Positions 36,572 to 44,990 are shown, numbered from the stretch's first letter. The stretch is 64,000 bases of DNA from Glycomyces tritici (GCF_030403505.1 NZ_JAUEMJ010000003.1:558001-622000), one strand, 5' to 3'. The notes: generated by a model from the letters alone, not told the origin. Numbers and translations: made by a program.

Positions 36572-37666
36572 GTGACGACCTGCTGGGTTCCCGGGGCCGA
36601 CGAGAGTCCCTACAACATCCACAATCTCCCGTTCGGGGTCTTCTCGACCGCCGACGAGACGCTGCCTCGCATCGGCGTCCGCATCGGCGACCAGATCCTC
36701 GACATGCACAAAGCGGTCCTCTCGGGCGACTGCCAGACCTGCGCCGCCTGCACCGCCCTGCGCGACCCCGCCCTCAACCGGCTCCTGCTGCTCGGCAGGC
36801 CGGCGTGGAAGCAGATCCGGGCCCAGGCCCAAGAGGCCCTCACCGAATCGAGCATCCAGGACACCGCGACGAACTGGCTCACGCCGCTCAGCGACGCCAT
36901 CATGCACGCCCCGCTCCTGGTGACCGACTACGTCGACTTCACCATGCGCACACCCCACGCCGCCCGCGTCCACCCGCGCGCGTCCAACGGCCGCGCCTCC
37001 ACGATCATCCCCTCCGGGATGGACCTCGTGCGCCCCGCCGGGCACCGCCGCGGCGACGACGGCCACGCCGTCTTCGGGCCCACCCGCGCCCTCGACATCG
37101 AAGCCGAAGTCGGCTTCATCATCGGCGGCGAATCGGAGCTCGGGCACCCCGTGTCCCCCGACGCGTTCGAAGACCACGTCTTCGGCGCGGTCCTCCTCAA
37201 CGACTGGACCGCCCGCGACTTCGCCGAACTCGAGACCGACGGCCTCGGCCCGTTCGCGTCCAAGTCCTTCGCGACCTCCATGAGCGCGTGGGTGACCCCC
37301 ATCGAAGCGCTCAACGCCGCCCGCACCACCGCGCCGCAACCCAACGCGGACATGGCGCCCTACCTGAAGGAATCCGACCGGTACGGGTTCGACCTGCACC
37401 TGAGCATCGAGGTCAACGGCGTCGCCGTCGCCGGGGCCGACTTCGCGGAGTCCTACTGGACCCCCGCGCAGCAGCTCGCCCAGCTCACCTCCGGCGGCGC
37501 CCTCCTGCGCCCCGGCCTGCTGTACGGCTCCGGCGAGGCCGTCACCGGCCAGTTCAACCTCGAGAACGGCGACACGGTGAGGGTCACCGCCACCGCCCCG
37601 GGCCCGCGCGGCACCACCATCGCCCTCGGCGAGGTCGCGACCCGCGTCCTGCCGTCCATCAGCTGA
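36572..37666 (+). CDS. compact fumarylacetoacetase-like hydrolase
   Basis: 364 residues; true fumarylacetoacetases usually have about 400-430. The N-terminal domain starts ESPYNIHNLPFGVFST and PRIGVRIGDQILDM, as in the family. The metal ligands are kept: an Asp in TDYVDF, the two Glu of LDIEAEVGF, and an Asp in LLNDWTARDF; the catalytic His is likely that in TPHAARV. However, the segment that in the human enzyme carries the PNWLHLPVGYHGR substrate loop is shortened to about VHPRASNGRAS, removing the conserved tyrosine, and the C-terminal SGT...GSMLEL...G loop is also trimmed. Substrate may therefore differ from fumarylacetoacetate. GTG 36572 is chosen because GGAGGA precedes it. No homogentisate dioxygenase is nearby. 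Confidence 0.8.
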   Translation: MTTCWVPGADESPYNIHNLPFGVFSTADETLPRIGVRIGDQILDMHKAVLSGDCQTCAACTALRDPALNRLLLLGRPAWKQIRAQAQEALTESSIQDTATNWLTPLSDAIMHAPLLVTDYVDFTMRTPHAARVHPRASNGRASTIIPSGMDLVRPAGHRRGDDGHAVFGPTRALDIEAEVGFIIGGESELGHPVSPDAFEDHVFGAVLLNDWTARDFAELETDGLGPFASKSFATSMSAWVTPIEALNAARTTAPQPNADMAPYLKESDRYGFDLHLSIEVNGVAVAGADFAESYWTPAQQLAQLTSGGALLRPGLLYGSGEAVTGQFNLENGDTVRVTATAPGPRGTTIALGEVATRVLPSIS

Positions 37667-37713
37667 CCGACGGCGGCCACGGGCGACGCGTCCCGGACGC
37701 CCGGAACGCGAAA

Positions 37714-37745
37714 CCGGCCGGTACCGCTGATGCGGTACCGGCCGG
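37714..37745. terminator. bidirectional rho-independent terminator
   Basis: Perfect 14-bp stem (37714-37727 with 37732-37745), loop TGAT, between the convergent fumarylacetoacetase-like and RidA genes. Confidence 0.85.
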
Positions 37746-37756
37746 GCAACGAGTGA

Positions 37757-38239
37757 TCAGACCAGGACGGTCTTCCCGCTCGGAGCGAGCTCGGCGATCA
37801 GCTCGACCTCGACCGGGGCGCCCAGCGGCAGCTCGGCCACGCCGACCGCGCTGCGCGCATGCGTCCCGGCCTCGCCGAAGACCTCCCCGAGCAGCTCCGA
37901 AGCGCCGTTGAGCACCTTCGGCTGACCGGTGAACCCGGGCGCCGAAGCCACGAAGCCCACGACCTTCACGATCCGCACGACCTGGTCGAGCGGCGCGATC
38001 GAAGCCACCGCGGCCAGCGCGTTCAACGCGCAGATCCGCGCCAGCTCGTAGCCCTGCTCAGGGTCGACCTCGGCGCCGACCTTGCCGGCAGCCACGAGCG
38101 AGCCGTCGACCATCGGCAGCTGCCCCGAGGTGTACACGTAATCCCCGGAGCGGACCGCCGGCTGGTACGCGGCCAGCGGCTTCACGACCTCCGGCAGCGA
38201 GAGTCCCAGGCGCGCCAGCGCCTTGTCCACATCGGTCAC
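37757..38239 (-). CDS. RidA family protein (YjgF/UK114)
   Basis: 160 residues, close in pattern to the longer Rid subgroup. It contains VRSGDYVYTSGQLPM, GYELARICALNALAAV and the active-site stretch HARSAVGVAELPLGAPVEVE, in which the conserved Arg and the final Glu of the deaminase site are present. RidA enzymes deaminate reactive enamines and imines made by PLP enzymes. GTG 38239 is chosen because AGGAG sits 8 bases before it; upstream in-frame ATGs belong to a non-coding frame. It follows the DUF4177 gene by 2 bp, so the two are an operon. Confidence 0.9.
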   Translation of the reverse strand: MTDVDKALARLGLSLPEVVKPLAAYQPAVRSGDYVYTSGQLPMVDGSLVAAGKVGAEVDPEQGYELARICALNALAAVASIAPLDQVVRIVKVVGFVASAPGFTGQPKVLNGASELLGEVFGEAGTHARSAVGVAELPLGAPVEVELIAELAPSGKTVLV

Positions 38240-38241
38240 CG

Positions 38242-38400
38242 CTACTGCTCCTTCTTGCGCTTGAAGTACGCCACGAGCTGCTCCGAGTTCTGGCCGGACA
38301 GGACGGTCACCAGTTCCCAGCCTTCGTCCCCGAAATTGTCGAGGATCATCTTGGTGTTGTGGATCAGCAGCGGCGCGGTGAGGTACTCCCATTTCTCCAT
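38242..38400 (-). CDS. DUF4177-like small protein (52 aa)
   Basis: ATG 38400. The sequence MEKWEYLTAPLL followed by LDNFGDEGWELVTVL and ending VAYFKRKKEQ matches the DUF4177 pattern (aromatic start, L-N-x-x-G-x-E-G-W-E-L centre, YFKRK end). Function unknown. It is just upstream of ridA, and this pair is often adjacent in actinomycetes. Confidence 0.85.
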   Translation of the reverse strand: MEKWEYLTAPLLIHNTKMILDNFGDEGWELVTVLSGQNSEQLVAYFKRKKEQ

Positions 38401-38522
38401 GCGCCCACAGTACGGCGTCTTGATCAGACGGCGTCGCACCGCTACGCTCAAGAGTGCGTCGCCTCCCCCGAAGTCCTTACGGTGCGCGTCCCGGACCGCA
38501 CCAGTCGAACCAGGGAGTCCCC

Positions 38523-39137
38523 GTGTCGTCAGACACCAGTGCGTCGTCCTCGACCGCGCCATCTTCGACTGCGCCGTTCTCGGCATCCGCGCCCCATGAC
38601 GAACCGTCCACCGGGGCGGGCGCCCAGCCGCCCGAGACCGCCGAGCAGCGCGCCCCGGCCACCGCGGCGCCCGGCCGGCACGAACCGCCGCGCGACCGGT
38701 CGAACCGCTTGTGGACGTGGATCATCGCAGCCGCCGTCGCCGCGTTCTGCGTCGCGCTCGTCCTCGGCGCGATGCGCCTCTTCGTGGACGTCGGCGACGT
38801 CACCGACACACCCGAACGCACCGTCGACGCGTTCCTCGAGGCGCTGCTCGACCAGCGCGACGCCGAAGCCGCCGCCACCTGGCTCTGCGCGGACAAGGCC
38901 GACCGCGACCTCAGCGAGGCCGTCGCGGCCCTGTCGTTCACCGACGGCCCCGGCGACTTCGAATGGGGCGCGGTCGAAGAGACCGGCCGCTCGGTCGGGG
39001 CGGCCACGGTCACGGCCGAGATCCGCATCGGCGGCGGCCACGACGGCGCCTACTCCGACCCGGCCACGTGGGCGTTCTCGCTCGTGGCCGAGGAAGGCGA
39101 GCCGCAATGGCTCATCTGCGGGATCACCGCGGAATGA
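38523..39137 (+). CDS. single-pass membrane protein with extracellular NTF2-like domain
   Basis: 204 residues from GTG 38523. The first 60 residues are Ser/Ala/Pro-rich and cytoplasmic; one membrane helix follows (about residues 62-83, WTWIIAAAVAAFCVALVLG). The outer part (TPERTVDAFLEALLDQRDAEAAATWLC, then a beta-rich half ending PQWLICGITAE) fits a DUF4878/NTF2-like domain found in many small actinobacterial membrane proteins. Role unknown. It ends 14 bp before the first ArsA-like gene. Confidence 0.7.
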   Translation: MSSDTSASSSTAPSSTAPFSASAPHDEPSTGAGAQPPETAEQRAPATAAPGRHEPPRDRSNRLWTWIIAAAVAAFCVALVLGAMRLFVDVGDVTDTPERTVDAFLEALLDQRDAEAAATWLCADKADRDLSEAVAALSFTDGPGDFEWGAVEETGRSVGAATVTAEIRIGGGHDGAYSDPATWAFSLVAEEGEPQWLICGITAE

Positions 39138-39151
39138 CTAGACTTCGATGA

Positions 39152-40120
39152 ATGACTGCCTCAGCGTTCCCGGTGCCGCGCCTGCACATCGTCACCGGGA
39201 AGGGCGGCACGGGCAAGACCTCGGTGGCGGCCGCGCTCGCGTTGGCGCTGGCCGGCGCGGGCAGGCGGGTGCTGCTGGTGGAGGTCGAAGGGCGCCAAGG
39301 CATCGCGCCGCTGTTCGAGGCGCCGTCGCTGGGTTACGAGGAGCGGCACCTGGCCGCGGGGCTCGACGGCGGGGAGGTCTTCGGGCAGTCGGTGGACGCC
39401 GATGAGGCGCTGCTGGACTACCTGACGATGTTCTACCGGCTCGGGTCGGCCGGGAAGGCGCTGCAGAAGTTCGGGGCGATCGACTTCGCGACGACGATCG
39501 CGCCGGGTCTGCGGGACATCCTGCTCACCGGGAAGCTCAAGGAGGCGGCGTCGCGCACCGAGTCGGGGCGGATGGCCTACGACGCGGTGGTGCTCGATGC
39601 GCCGCCGACCGGCCGGGTGGTGAAGTTCCTGAACGTGACGGTGGAGAGCGGGCGGCTGGCGAAGACGGGCCCGATCGGGAAGCACTCGCGGTCGGTGGCG
39701 AGGATGCTGCATTCGTCGCTGACGGCGGTGCATGTGGTGACGACGCCGGCGGCGATGCCGGTGCAGGAGACCGTGGACGCGTACAAGGAGCTGATGGCCG
39801 CCGATCTGCCGGTGGGGCATCTGGTGCTGAACAAGGTCGCCGGTGCGAAGGCCGTGGAGGTCGATGCGGCGCAGATCAAGGCGGGCTTGGAGCGGGCGGG
39901 GTTGCACCCGGACGAGGCCCTGGTGTCGGGCCTGGTCGAGGAGTACACGGCCGCGCGGGCGGAGATCGAGTCGGTGGACGCGTACCGGGACCGCCTGGAG
40001 CGGCTCGGCCGCCCTGTCGCCGAGCTGCCGCTGCTTCCCGAAGGGGTGGACCTCTCGGGTCTCTACCAGCTCGCCCGCGTCCTGCGGCCCGGCATCATCG
40101 GAGGACGGCACCATGGCTGA
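39152..40120 (+). CDS. ArsA/GET3-like ATPase, first subunit
   Basis: 322 residues. The deviant Walker A is TGKGGTGKTSVAAALA (about residues 15-30). Switch I/II blocks include VLDAPPTGRVVKFLNV; the C-terminal part has a short VVTTPAAMPVQETVDAYKEL helix and LVLNKV. No arsenite cysteines are apparent. Order and size match Rv3679 of M. tuberculosis, whose product works with Rv3680. Substrate in actinomycetes is uncertain; a role in metabolite or redox-linked export has been proposed for the mycobacterial pair. It overlaps the next gene by 8 bp. Confidence 0.88.
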   Translation: MTASAFPVPRLHIVTGKGGTGKTSVAAALALALAGAGRRVLLVEVEGRQGIAPLFEAPSLGYEERHLAAGLDGGEVFGQSVDADEALLDYLTMFYRLGSAGKALQKFGAIDFATTIAPGLRDILLTGKLKEAASRTESGRMAYDAVVLDAPPTGRVVKFLNVTVESGRLAKTGPIGKHSRSVARMLHSSLTAVHVVTTPAAMPVQETVDAYKELMAADLPVGHLVLNKVAGAKAVEVDAAQIKAGLERAGLHPDEALVSGLVEEYTAARAEIESVDAYRDRLERLGRPVAELPLLPEGVDLSGLYQLARVLRPGIIGGRHHG

Positions 40121-41237
40121 GGTCCCTGAGCTCGACATCGACGCCCTGCTGGGCGACGAGGGCAAGCATGTGATCGCCTGCTGCGGCTCGGGAGGCGTCG
40201 GGAAGACGACGACCGCGGCGGCGCTCGCGCTGCGCGCGGCGGAGGTCCACGGGCGGCGCACGGTGGTGCTGACGATCGACCCGGCCCGGCGGCTGGCGCA
40301 GTCGCTGGGCATGGAGGCCCTCGGCAATGTCCCGAAGGCGGTCGAGGCGGTGCGCGGCGGTTCCCTGTACGCGATGATGCTCGACATGAAGCGCACGTTC
40401 GACGAGGTCGTCGCCTCGCATACGACCCCGGAGCGGGCGGCGGAGATCTTCGCGAACCCGTTCTACCAGGCGGTGTCGTCGACGTTCTCGGGCACGCAGG
40501 AGTACATGGCGATGGAGAAGCTCGGCCAGCTCCGCGCGACCGGGCAGTGGGACCTCATCGTGCTCGACACGCCGCCTTCGCGGTCGGCCCTGGACTTCCT
40601 CGACGCCCCCGCCCGGCTCGCGCGGCTGCTGGACGGCCGGGTCATCCGGCTGCTGTCGGCCTCGACGCCCGGCGCGCGGCGGTCGATGCTGTCGCTCATG
40701 GGTGCGAGCGCGGCGGTGTTCACGCGGGTGTTCAACAAGGTCCTCGGCGGGCATCTGCTCACTGACGTCGCGGAGTTCACCGCGAGCCTGGAGGACACCT
40801 TCGGTGGTTTCCGCAAGCGCGCGGAGGCGACCTTCCGGACCCTGCAGGACGACCAGACCTCGTTCCTGGTGATCGCGGCCCCGGAGCCGGCGGCGGTGGG
40901 CGAGGCCGTGTACTTCACGCGGCGGCTCACCGAGGAGCGGATGCCGCTCGACGGGATGATCCTCAACCGCCTGACCCCGGTCGCGGCCGACCTGACGGCG
41001 GAGCGGGCCCTCGGTGCGGCCGCGGCGCTCGAGGAGGCCGACGCGGACGACCCGGTCGCGGCGGTCCTGCGGACCCACGCGGACCTGGCCCGGCGGCGGG
41101 CCGCCGAGGAGCGGGTCGCGGCGCGGTATGCCGCGGCGTGCCCGGAGGTCCCGCAGCGGCGGCTGCCGACGCTCGGTGTCGAGGTCGTGGATCTGGATGA
41201 CCTGCGTGCCTTCGGCGCGGTGGCCGCGGGCGTGTAG
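40113..41237 (+). CDS. ArsA/GET3-like ATPase, second subunit
   Basis: 374 residues starting at ATG 40113, inside the end of the previous gene, with ATCGGAGGACG upstream. The P-loop CCGSGGVGKTTTAAALAL lacks the first lysine of the usual GKGGVGKT, as in other members of this subunit class. VLTIDPARRLAQSLGM (switch region) and LIVLDTPPSRSALDFLDAP follow. It equals Rv3680 in gene order: partner Rv3679 upstream, whiB4 and ponA2 downstream. The 8-bp overlap indicates co-translation and a hetero-oligomer. Confidence 0.9.
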   Translation: MAEVPELDIDALLGDEGKHVIACCGSGGVGKTTTAAALALRAAEVHGRRTVVLTIDPARRLAQSLGMEALGNVPKAVEAVRGGSLYAMMLDMKRTFDEVVASHTTPERAAEIFANPFYQAVSSTFSGTQEYMAMEKLGQLRATGQWDLIVLDTPPSRSALDFLDAPARLARLLDGRVIRLLSASTPGARRSMLSLMGASAAVFTRVFNKVLGGHLLTDVAEFTASLEDTFGGFRKRAEATFRTLQDDQTSFLVIAAPEPAAVGEAVYFTRRLTEERMPLDGMILNRLTPVAADLTAERALGAAAALEEADADDPVAAVLRTHADLARRRAAEERVAARYAAACPEVPQRRLPTLGVEVVDLDDLRAFGAVAAGV

Positions 41238-41461
41238 CGGCCGTTTTGCGAACGCGGGCGTCCAGGGGGCGTCCAGTGTTTCGGCGCTGTGGCCGCTGAT
41301 GCGGCGGCTGTTTCATAGGCCGGGCGGCCGGCATTTCGGCGTTGCGGCCACGGCTGCATGGTGGCGGCCGTTTCGGGCGGGTGCCCGATGCGGTGTCGGC
41401 TCGGCCGTGGTCTTGCTGCCGGCCGTGGCCGAGTTGGTGCGCTGGTCGGTGAGGTTTTGGT

Positions 41462-41495
41462 GCGGGCGCACCGGCGTCGTTGCCGGTGCGCCCGC
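41462..41495 (+). terminator. rho-independent hairpin downstream of the ArsA-like pair
   Basis: Perfect 14-bp stem (41462-41475 with 41482-41495), loop GTCGTT. It lies 225 bp past the second ATPase gene, so it is a likely terminator for that transcript but with a long 3' region. The remaining 41238-41461 is G/C-skewed without a gene. Confidence 0.65.
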
Positions 41496-41514
41496 GTTCG
41501 TACCCTCGCGAGGT

Positions 41515-41605
41515 CTCCTGGCAGGAGCCGCGCGGGAGTGCACTCCCGCGCGGTCTTCGGGGGCGGCCCCCGGGGTTCCCACATTCGCCGCCAGTCCTGC
41601 CAGGA
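41515..41605. repeat. nested palindromes in the ArsA-whiB intergenic region
   Basis: A perfect 26-bp palindrome (41528-41553, arms CCGCGCGGGAGTG) is flanked by TCCTGGCAGGA (41516-41526) and its reverse complement TCCTGCCAGGA (41595-41605). The flanking pair could fold a long cruciform, or act as paired protein sites. Confidence 0.6.
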
Positions 41606-41706
41606 CCGGACCGCCACTCCGCACTTCCGCCTCCACCGGCGAAGCAGCCGTTTTTTCAATCAACAATCACATGTCCGGTACCGAACGCCAAGCACTGTTT
41701 TCCACC

Positions 41707-41767
41707 TGTGGATAACTTTGCGAGAATTGCTTATTTCGCCTGCTCGTGAGGCGTAGAGTTATCCACA
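41707..41767. promoter_or_regulatory. pair of perfect DnaA boxes in inverted orientation
   Basis: TGTGGATAA at 41707-41715 is the reverse complement of the DnaA box TTATCCACA, which occurs directly at 41759-41767. The second overlaps the stop codon of the WhiB gene. A weaker box-like TTTTCCACC sits at about 41699. DnaA may bind here for titration or local regulation; there is no dnaA/dnaN context, so it is not oriC. Confidence 0.6.
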
Positions 41768-42187
41768 GGATCCGTGGCCGCCTAGGGCAAGAAAAAACGC
41801 GCCCGGACGGGGATGCCGTCCAGGCGCGGTGCTCATGCCTTTCATCGAGAGGCTCGCCGGTAAGAAGTTCACGTCTACCGGTATCCGGCGCCGGTTGCCC
41901 TTGCGGGCGCTTCGCTGCTCCTCCTCAAGCGCCACCTCGAAGACCGCTCTCCAGGAGCGGACGTCTGCGTGCCTTCGCAGCAGTGCCCTCCGCTCCCGCT
42001 CGGTCATGCCGCCCCAGACGCCGAACTCGATGCGATTATCGAGCGCGTCAGCAAGACATTCCAGCCGTACCGGACAGCCGCGGCACACTTTCTTGGCGTT
42101 GTTCTGCTCTGCTCCTTGCACGAACAGGGCGTCAGGATCACCTTCCTGACATAGCGCCTTGGTCGTCCAGTCGATCAGCAGTCCCAT
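41759..42187 (-). CDS. whiB4: WhiB family iron-sulfur regulator, WhiB4-like
   Basis: 142 residues from ATG 42187. The four cluster-binding cysteines are C13, C35, C38 and C44 (VCRGCPVRLEC), followed by the FGVWGGMTERER turn (residues 55-66) that contacts sigma factor. The 4Fe-4S cluster senses redox or nitric oxide. A basic segment (ARKGNRRR, about 95-102) precedes an extra 40-residue C-terminal tail longer than typical WhiB4, ending at the DnaA box. ATG 42187 gives the better spacing to GGGAGG than the ATG at 42193. The gene order with the ArsA pair and ponA2 supports WhiB4 identity. Confidence 0.88.
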   Translation of the reverse strand: MGLLIDWTTKALCQEGDPDALFVQGAEQNNAKKVCRGCPVRLECLADALDNRIEFGVWGGMTERERRALLRRHADVRSWRAVFEVALEEEQRSARKGNRRRIPVDVNFLPASLSMKGMSTAPGRHPRPGAFFLALGGHGSCG

Positions 42188-42242
42188 CCGCATGACCTCC
42201 CCGTGAGATCTTTCCCCTTCATACCCCCCGACGACCGAATTC

Positions 42243-42301
42243 GAGTGACCTCTCGATCACTCAAAGTGGCCGTCAGAACGGACCTTACACCTCTCGTAAG
42301 G
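42243..42301. promoter_or_regulatory. two dyads in the whiB-ponA2 divergent promoter region
   Basis: GAGTGA-N8-TCACTC (42243-42262) and CCTTAC-N7-GTAAGG (42283-42301) are perfect inverted repeats about 20 bp apart. Their place just upstream of whiB suggests operators, possibly autoregulatory. The rest of 42188-42530 holds the divergent promoters but no gene. Confidence 0.45.
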
Positions 42302-42530
42302 GTTTGACTACTCTCCGAGACGAAAATCGGACTCCGTGGGACGGCTTCACCCCTACGGTTCACTACGCGATGGCAGCTCGCGATAATAACGATTCCGATA
42401 CGAGCGCATCTCCTCTTCCGGACTGGGGCGTATCAATTGCGGGCATACATGTCGCCTTGCATGCGAGTCGCCTTCCGGTTCGCGGAAGCTGCCGCTTCGT
42501 ACTTCCCGACATTCGTTCTAATCTGAGGCG

Positions 42531-44990
42531 GTGGAGACCTTGAAACGCGACCGGAGTCCCCTGAGGGACGGCATCGCGCTGCTGATCTGCGGCGTGCTCG
42601 CCGGGGTGCTCGCGGCTGCGGCCGCCTTCCCCCTCGTCGGACTCGGCGGCCTCGTTGCCGAGAACAGCGTCAACTCATTCGAGTCGCTGCCGACAGAACT
42701 CACCAAACCCACCTTGCCGCAGACGACCTATGTGTACGCCTCCGATGGCGAGACGCTCATCACCTCCTTCTACGAGGAGAACCGCCGCGAGGTCGCCCTC
42801 GACGAGGTCTCTCCTGTCATGATCGACGCGCTGCTGGCGGCCGAGGACTCAAAGTTCTACGAGCACAACGGCGTCGACTGGGCCGGAATCATCCGGGCCG
42901 CCGTGGCGAACCAGGGCGGCGACTCCCAGGGGGCGTCGACGCTCACCATGCAGTTCGTACGCAATACCCTGATCTACTCCGCTTCAACCATCGACGAAGT
43001 GATCGCCGCATCCGAGGACACGTACGAGCGCAAGCTCCGAGAAGCCCGGTACGCCATGGGCATCGAAGAGACGATGTCCAAAGAGGAAATCCTCGAGGGC
43101 TATCTGAACGTGATCTACCTCGGCAACCAGGCCTACGGGGTCCACGCCGGGGCGTACACGTACTTCAACAAGCCGCCGAGCGAGCTCACCGCCGCCGAGG
43201 CCGCGACCCTCGCCTCGCTGCCGAAGTTCCCCTCGCTCGCCGACGGCCTGCTCGACGGCGAAGGCGACGACCAGGAGATCATCGACCGCCGCAACTGGAT
43301 CCTCGACCGCATGGTCGGTCTCGGCACCATCGAGCAAGCCGAAGCCGACGAGGCCAAGGAACTGCCGCTCGGCCTGAACCCGCGCCCCGTCCGCAGCGAG
43401 TGCGTCGACGTCGCGACCCCCAACTGGGGCTTCTTCTGCGACTACTTCAAGGAGTGGTGGACCAGTCAGGAGGCCTTCGGCGCCGACGAGCGCGAGCGCA
43501 TGAGCCTGCTCAAGCGCGGCGGCTTCAGGATCGTCACCAGCCTCGACGCGGAGCTCCAGGACCAGGCCACCGAGCGCCTCACCGAAGAGGTGAGCGTCAA
43601 CAACCCCGCCGCACTCGGGTCGGTCACCATCACCCCCGGCACCGGGCACGTGCGCGCGATGGCGGTGAACCGCAACTACAGTCTCGACCAGACCGAGAAC
43701 AAACCGCGGACCGACGGCGACGACTCCAAGCCGTCGAACTACCCGAACACGACGATCCCGCTCCTCAGCGGCAACGACGAGGTCTCCGGCTACCCAGGCG
43801 GTTCGACGTTCAAGATGTTCACTATGCTCGCAGCCCTTGACAAAGGCTGGCCCTTGGAGACACGCATCCCCTCGCCTGGCAGGTACACCTCCCAGTACCT
43901 CATGAGCGGTGGCTCGCTTGCCGAATCCGAATCCGACTGCCAACCGTTCCAACGAGGCGACGTGCAATATGCGCACTGGTGTCCGACGAACGACAACAAC
44001 TGGTCCTCGTCGCCGCTGAATATGTGGGGCATGTTCGGCCGCTCCTCGAACACCGCGTTCGTGCGGCTACAGGAGATGGTCGGCGTCAGCGCGGCCTACG
44101 AGGCGGCCGTCGCGTCTGGTGTCGACTTCTACAACTCCCCGCTGAATGAGGCGTATGAGGACGGCACCATCGACGAGTCCCAGGGCACCTTCACACTCGG
44201 CCTCCACTCGACCACACCGCTGGAGATGGCGGAGTCATATGCCACGGTCGCCGCAGGCGGGGTCCACTGCGAGCCGCTTCCGGTCATGAAGGTGATCGGT
44301 TCTGACGGCAAGGAGTGGACCGATGCCGCTGCACCGCAGTGCGACCAGGCATTCTCCGAGGACGTCGCGTACGCGGCTGTCAGCGCTGGGCGGTGTGTGG
44401 TCGGCCAGAGCCCCGAGGGATCCCAATGCTCCGGCACCGGCACCGCCGCGAGCTACACCGGGGACTTCGGGCGGCCGCTGTTCGGTAAGACCGGGACCGC
44501 CGACTCGAACCGGTCGTACTGGTTCATCGGCGCAACTCCGAACGCCGCCACCGCCACATTCGTCGGCGACCCCGATGCGACCCACCGTGACAACGTCGCC
44601 ACCTCAGCCCTGAAGGACTCGGTGAAGGCCGCCGGCGTCGCGATCCTCAAGGACGCTGTCCACGACCTCGAAGAGGAGAACTGGCCCAAGCCCACCAGCG
44701 ACATGATCAACGGCAAGAACCTTGTCTCGATCCCGTCGATTGATTGCATGGACGCCGACGAGGCCCGCTCCCGCGTCTCCAGCGCCGGGTTCGAAGCCGA
44801 GATCGCAAGCGGCCAGTACGACTCCGATTGCAAGGAAGGGCAGGCGTTCACGACCACGCCGACCGGATCGGCACCCAGCGGCGCGCCCGTTTACATCCTC
44901 ATCTCGAACGGAAAAGACTACAAGGAAGAGTCCGAGAAGCCCGAGGACGGGGAGTCGCAAAGCACGTCCACCCCACCCGACCGGGACTGA
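42531..44990 (+). CDS. ponA2: bifunctional penicillin-binding protein with PASTA domain, PonA2-like
   Basis: 819-residue class A PBP. A membrane anchor spans about residues 14-40. The GT51 transglycosylase domain (about 65-260) has AAEDSKFYEHNGVD with catalytic E105 and STLTMQFVRN. The transpeptidase domain (about 330-690) has the nucleophile motif S425-T-F-K428, S505-S-N507 and K653-T-G655. A single PASTA repeat (about 720-790) ends the protein, followed by an acidic Ser/Thr/Pro tail. PASTA binds muropeptides or beta-lactams. It builds and cross-links peptidoglycan; PonA2 supports survival under stress in mycobacteria. GTG start. Codon use after about 43800 is a little less GC-biased than in the neighbours. 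Confidence 0.95.
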   Translation: METLKRDRSPLRDGIALLICGVLAGVLAAAAAFPLVGLGGLVAENSVNSFESLPTELTKPTLPQTTYVYASDGETLITSFYEENRREVALDEVSPVMIDALLAAEDSKFYEHNGVDWAGIIRAAVANQGGDSQGASTLTMQFVRNTLIYSASTIDEVIAASEDTYERKLREARYAMGIEETMSKEEILEGYLNVIYLGNQAYGVHAGAYTYFNKPPSELTAAEAATLASLPKFPSLADGLLDGEGDDQEIIDRRNWILDRMVGLGTIEQAEADEAKELPLGLNPRPVRSECVDVATPNWGFFCDYFKEWWTSQEAFGADERERMSLLKRGGFRIVTSLDAELQDQATERLTEEVSVNNPAALGSVTITPGTGHVRAMAVNRNYSLDQTENKPRTDGDDSKPSNYPNTTIPLLSGNDEVSGYPGGSTFKMFTMLAALDKGWPLETRIPSPGRYTSQYLMSGGSLAESESDCQPFQRGDVQYAHWCPTNDNNWSSSPLNMWGMFGRSSNTAFVRLQEMVGVSAAYEAAVASGVDFYNSPLNEAYEDGTIDESQGTFTLGLHSTTPLEMAESYATVAAGGVHCEPLPVMKVIGSDGKEWTDAAAPQCDQAFSEDVAYAAVSAGRCVVGQSPEGSQCSGTGTAASYTGDFGRPLFGKTGTADSNRSYWFIGATPNAATATFVGDPDATHRDNVATSALKDSVKAAGVAILKDAVHDLEEENWPKPTSDMINGKNLVSIPSIDCMDADEARSRVSSAGFEAEIASGQYDSDCKEGQAFTTTPTGSAPSGAPVYILISNGKDYKEESEKPEDGESQSTSTPPDRD

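Noticed and set aside
39152..41237. Arsenic resistance operon
   Set aside because: The two ATPases look ArsA-like but no arsB, arsC, arsR or arsenite-binding cysteines are present; gene order matches Rv3679-Rv3680.
41313..41666. Minus-strand 117-residue frame in the ArsA-whiB gap
   Set aside because: It spans terminator and palindrome structures and has no ribosome-binding site or motif.
41707..41767. Chromosomal replication origin
   Set aside because: Only two perfect boxes and no dnaA, dnaN, rpmH or parA/parB context.
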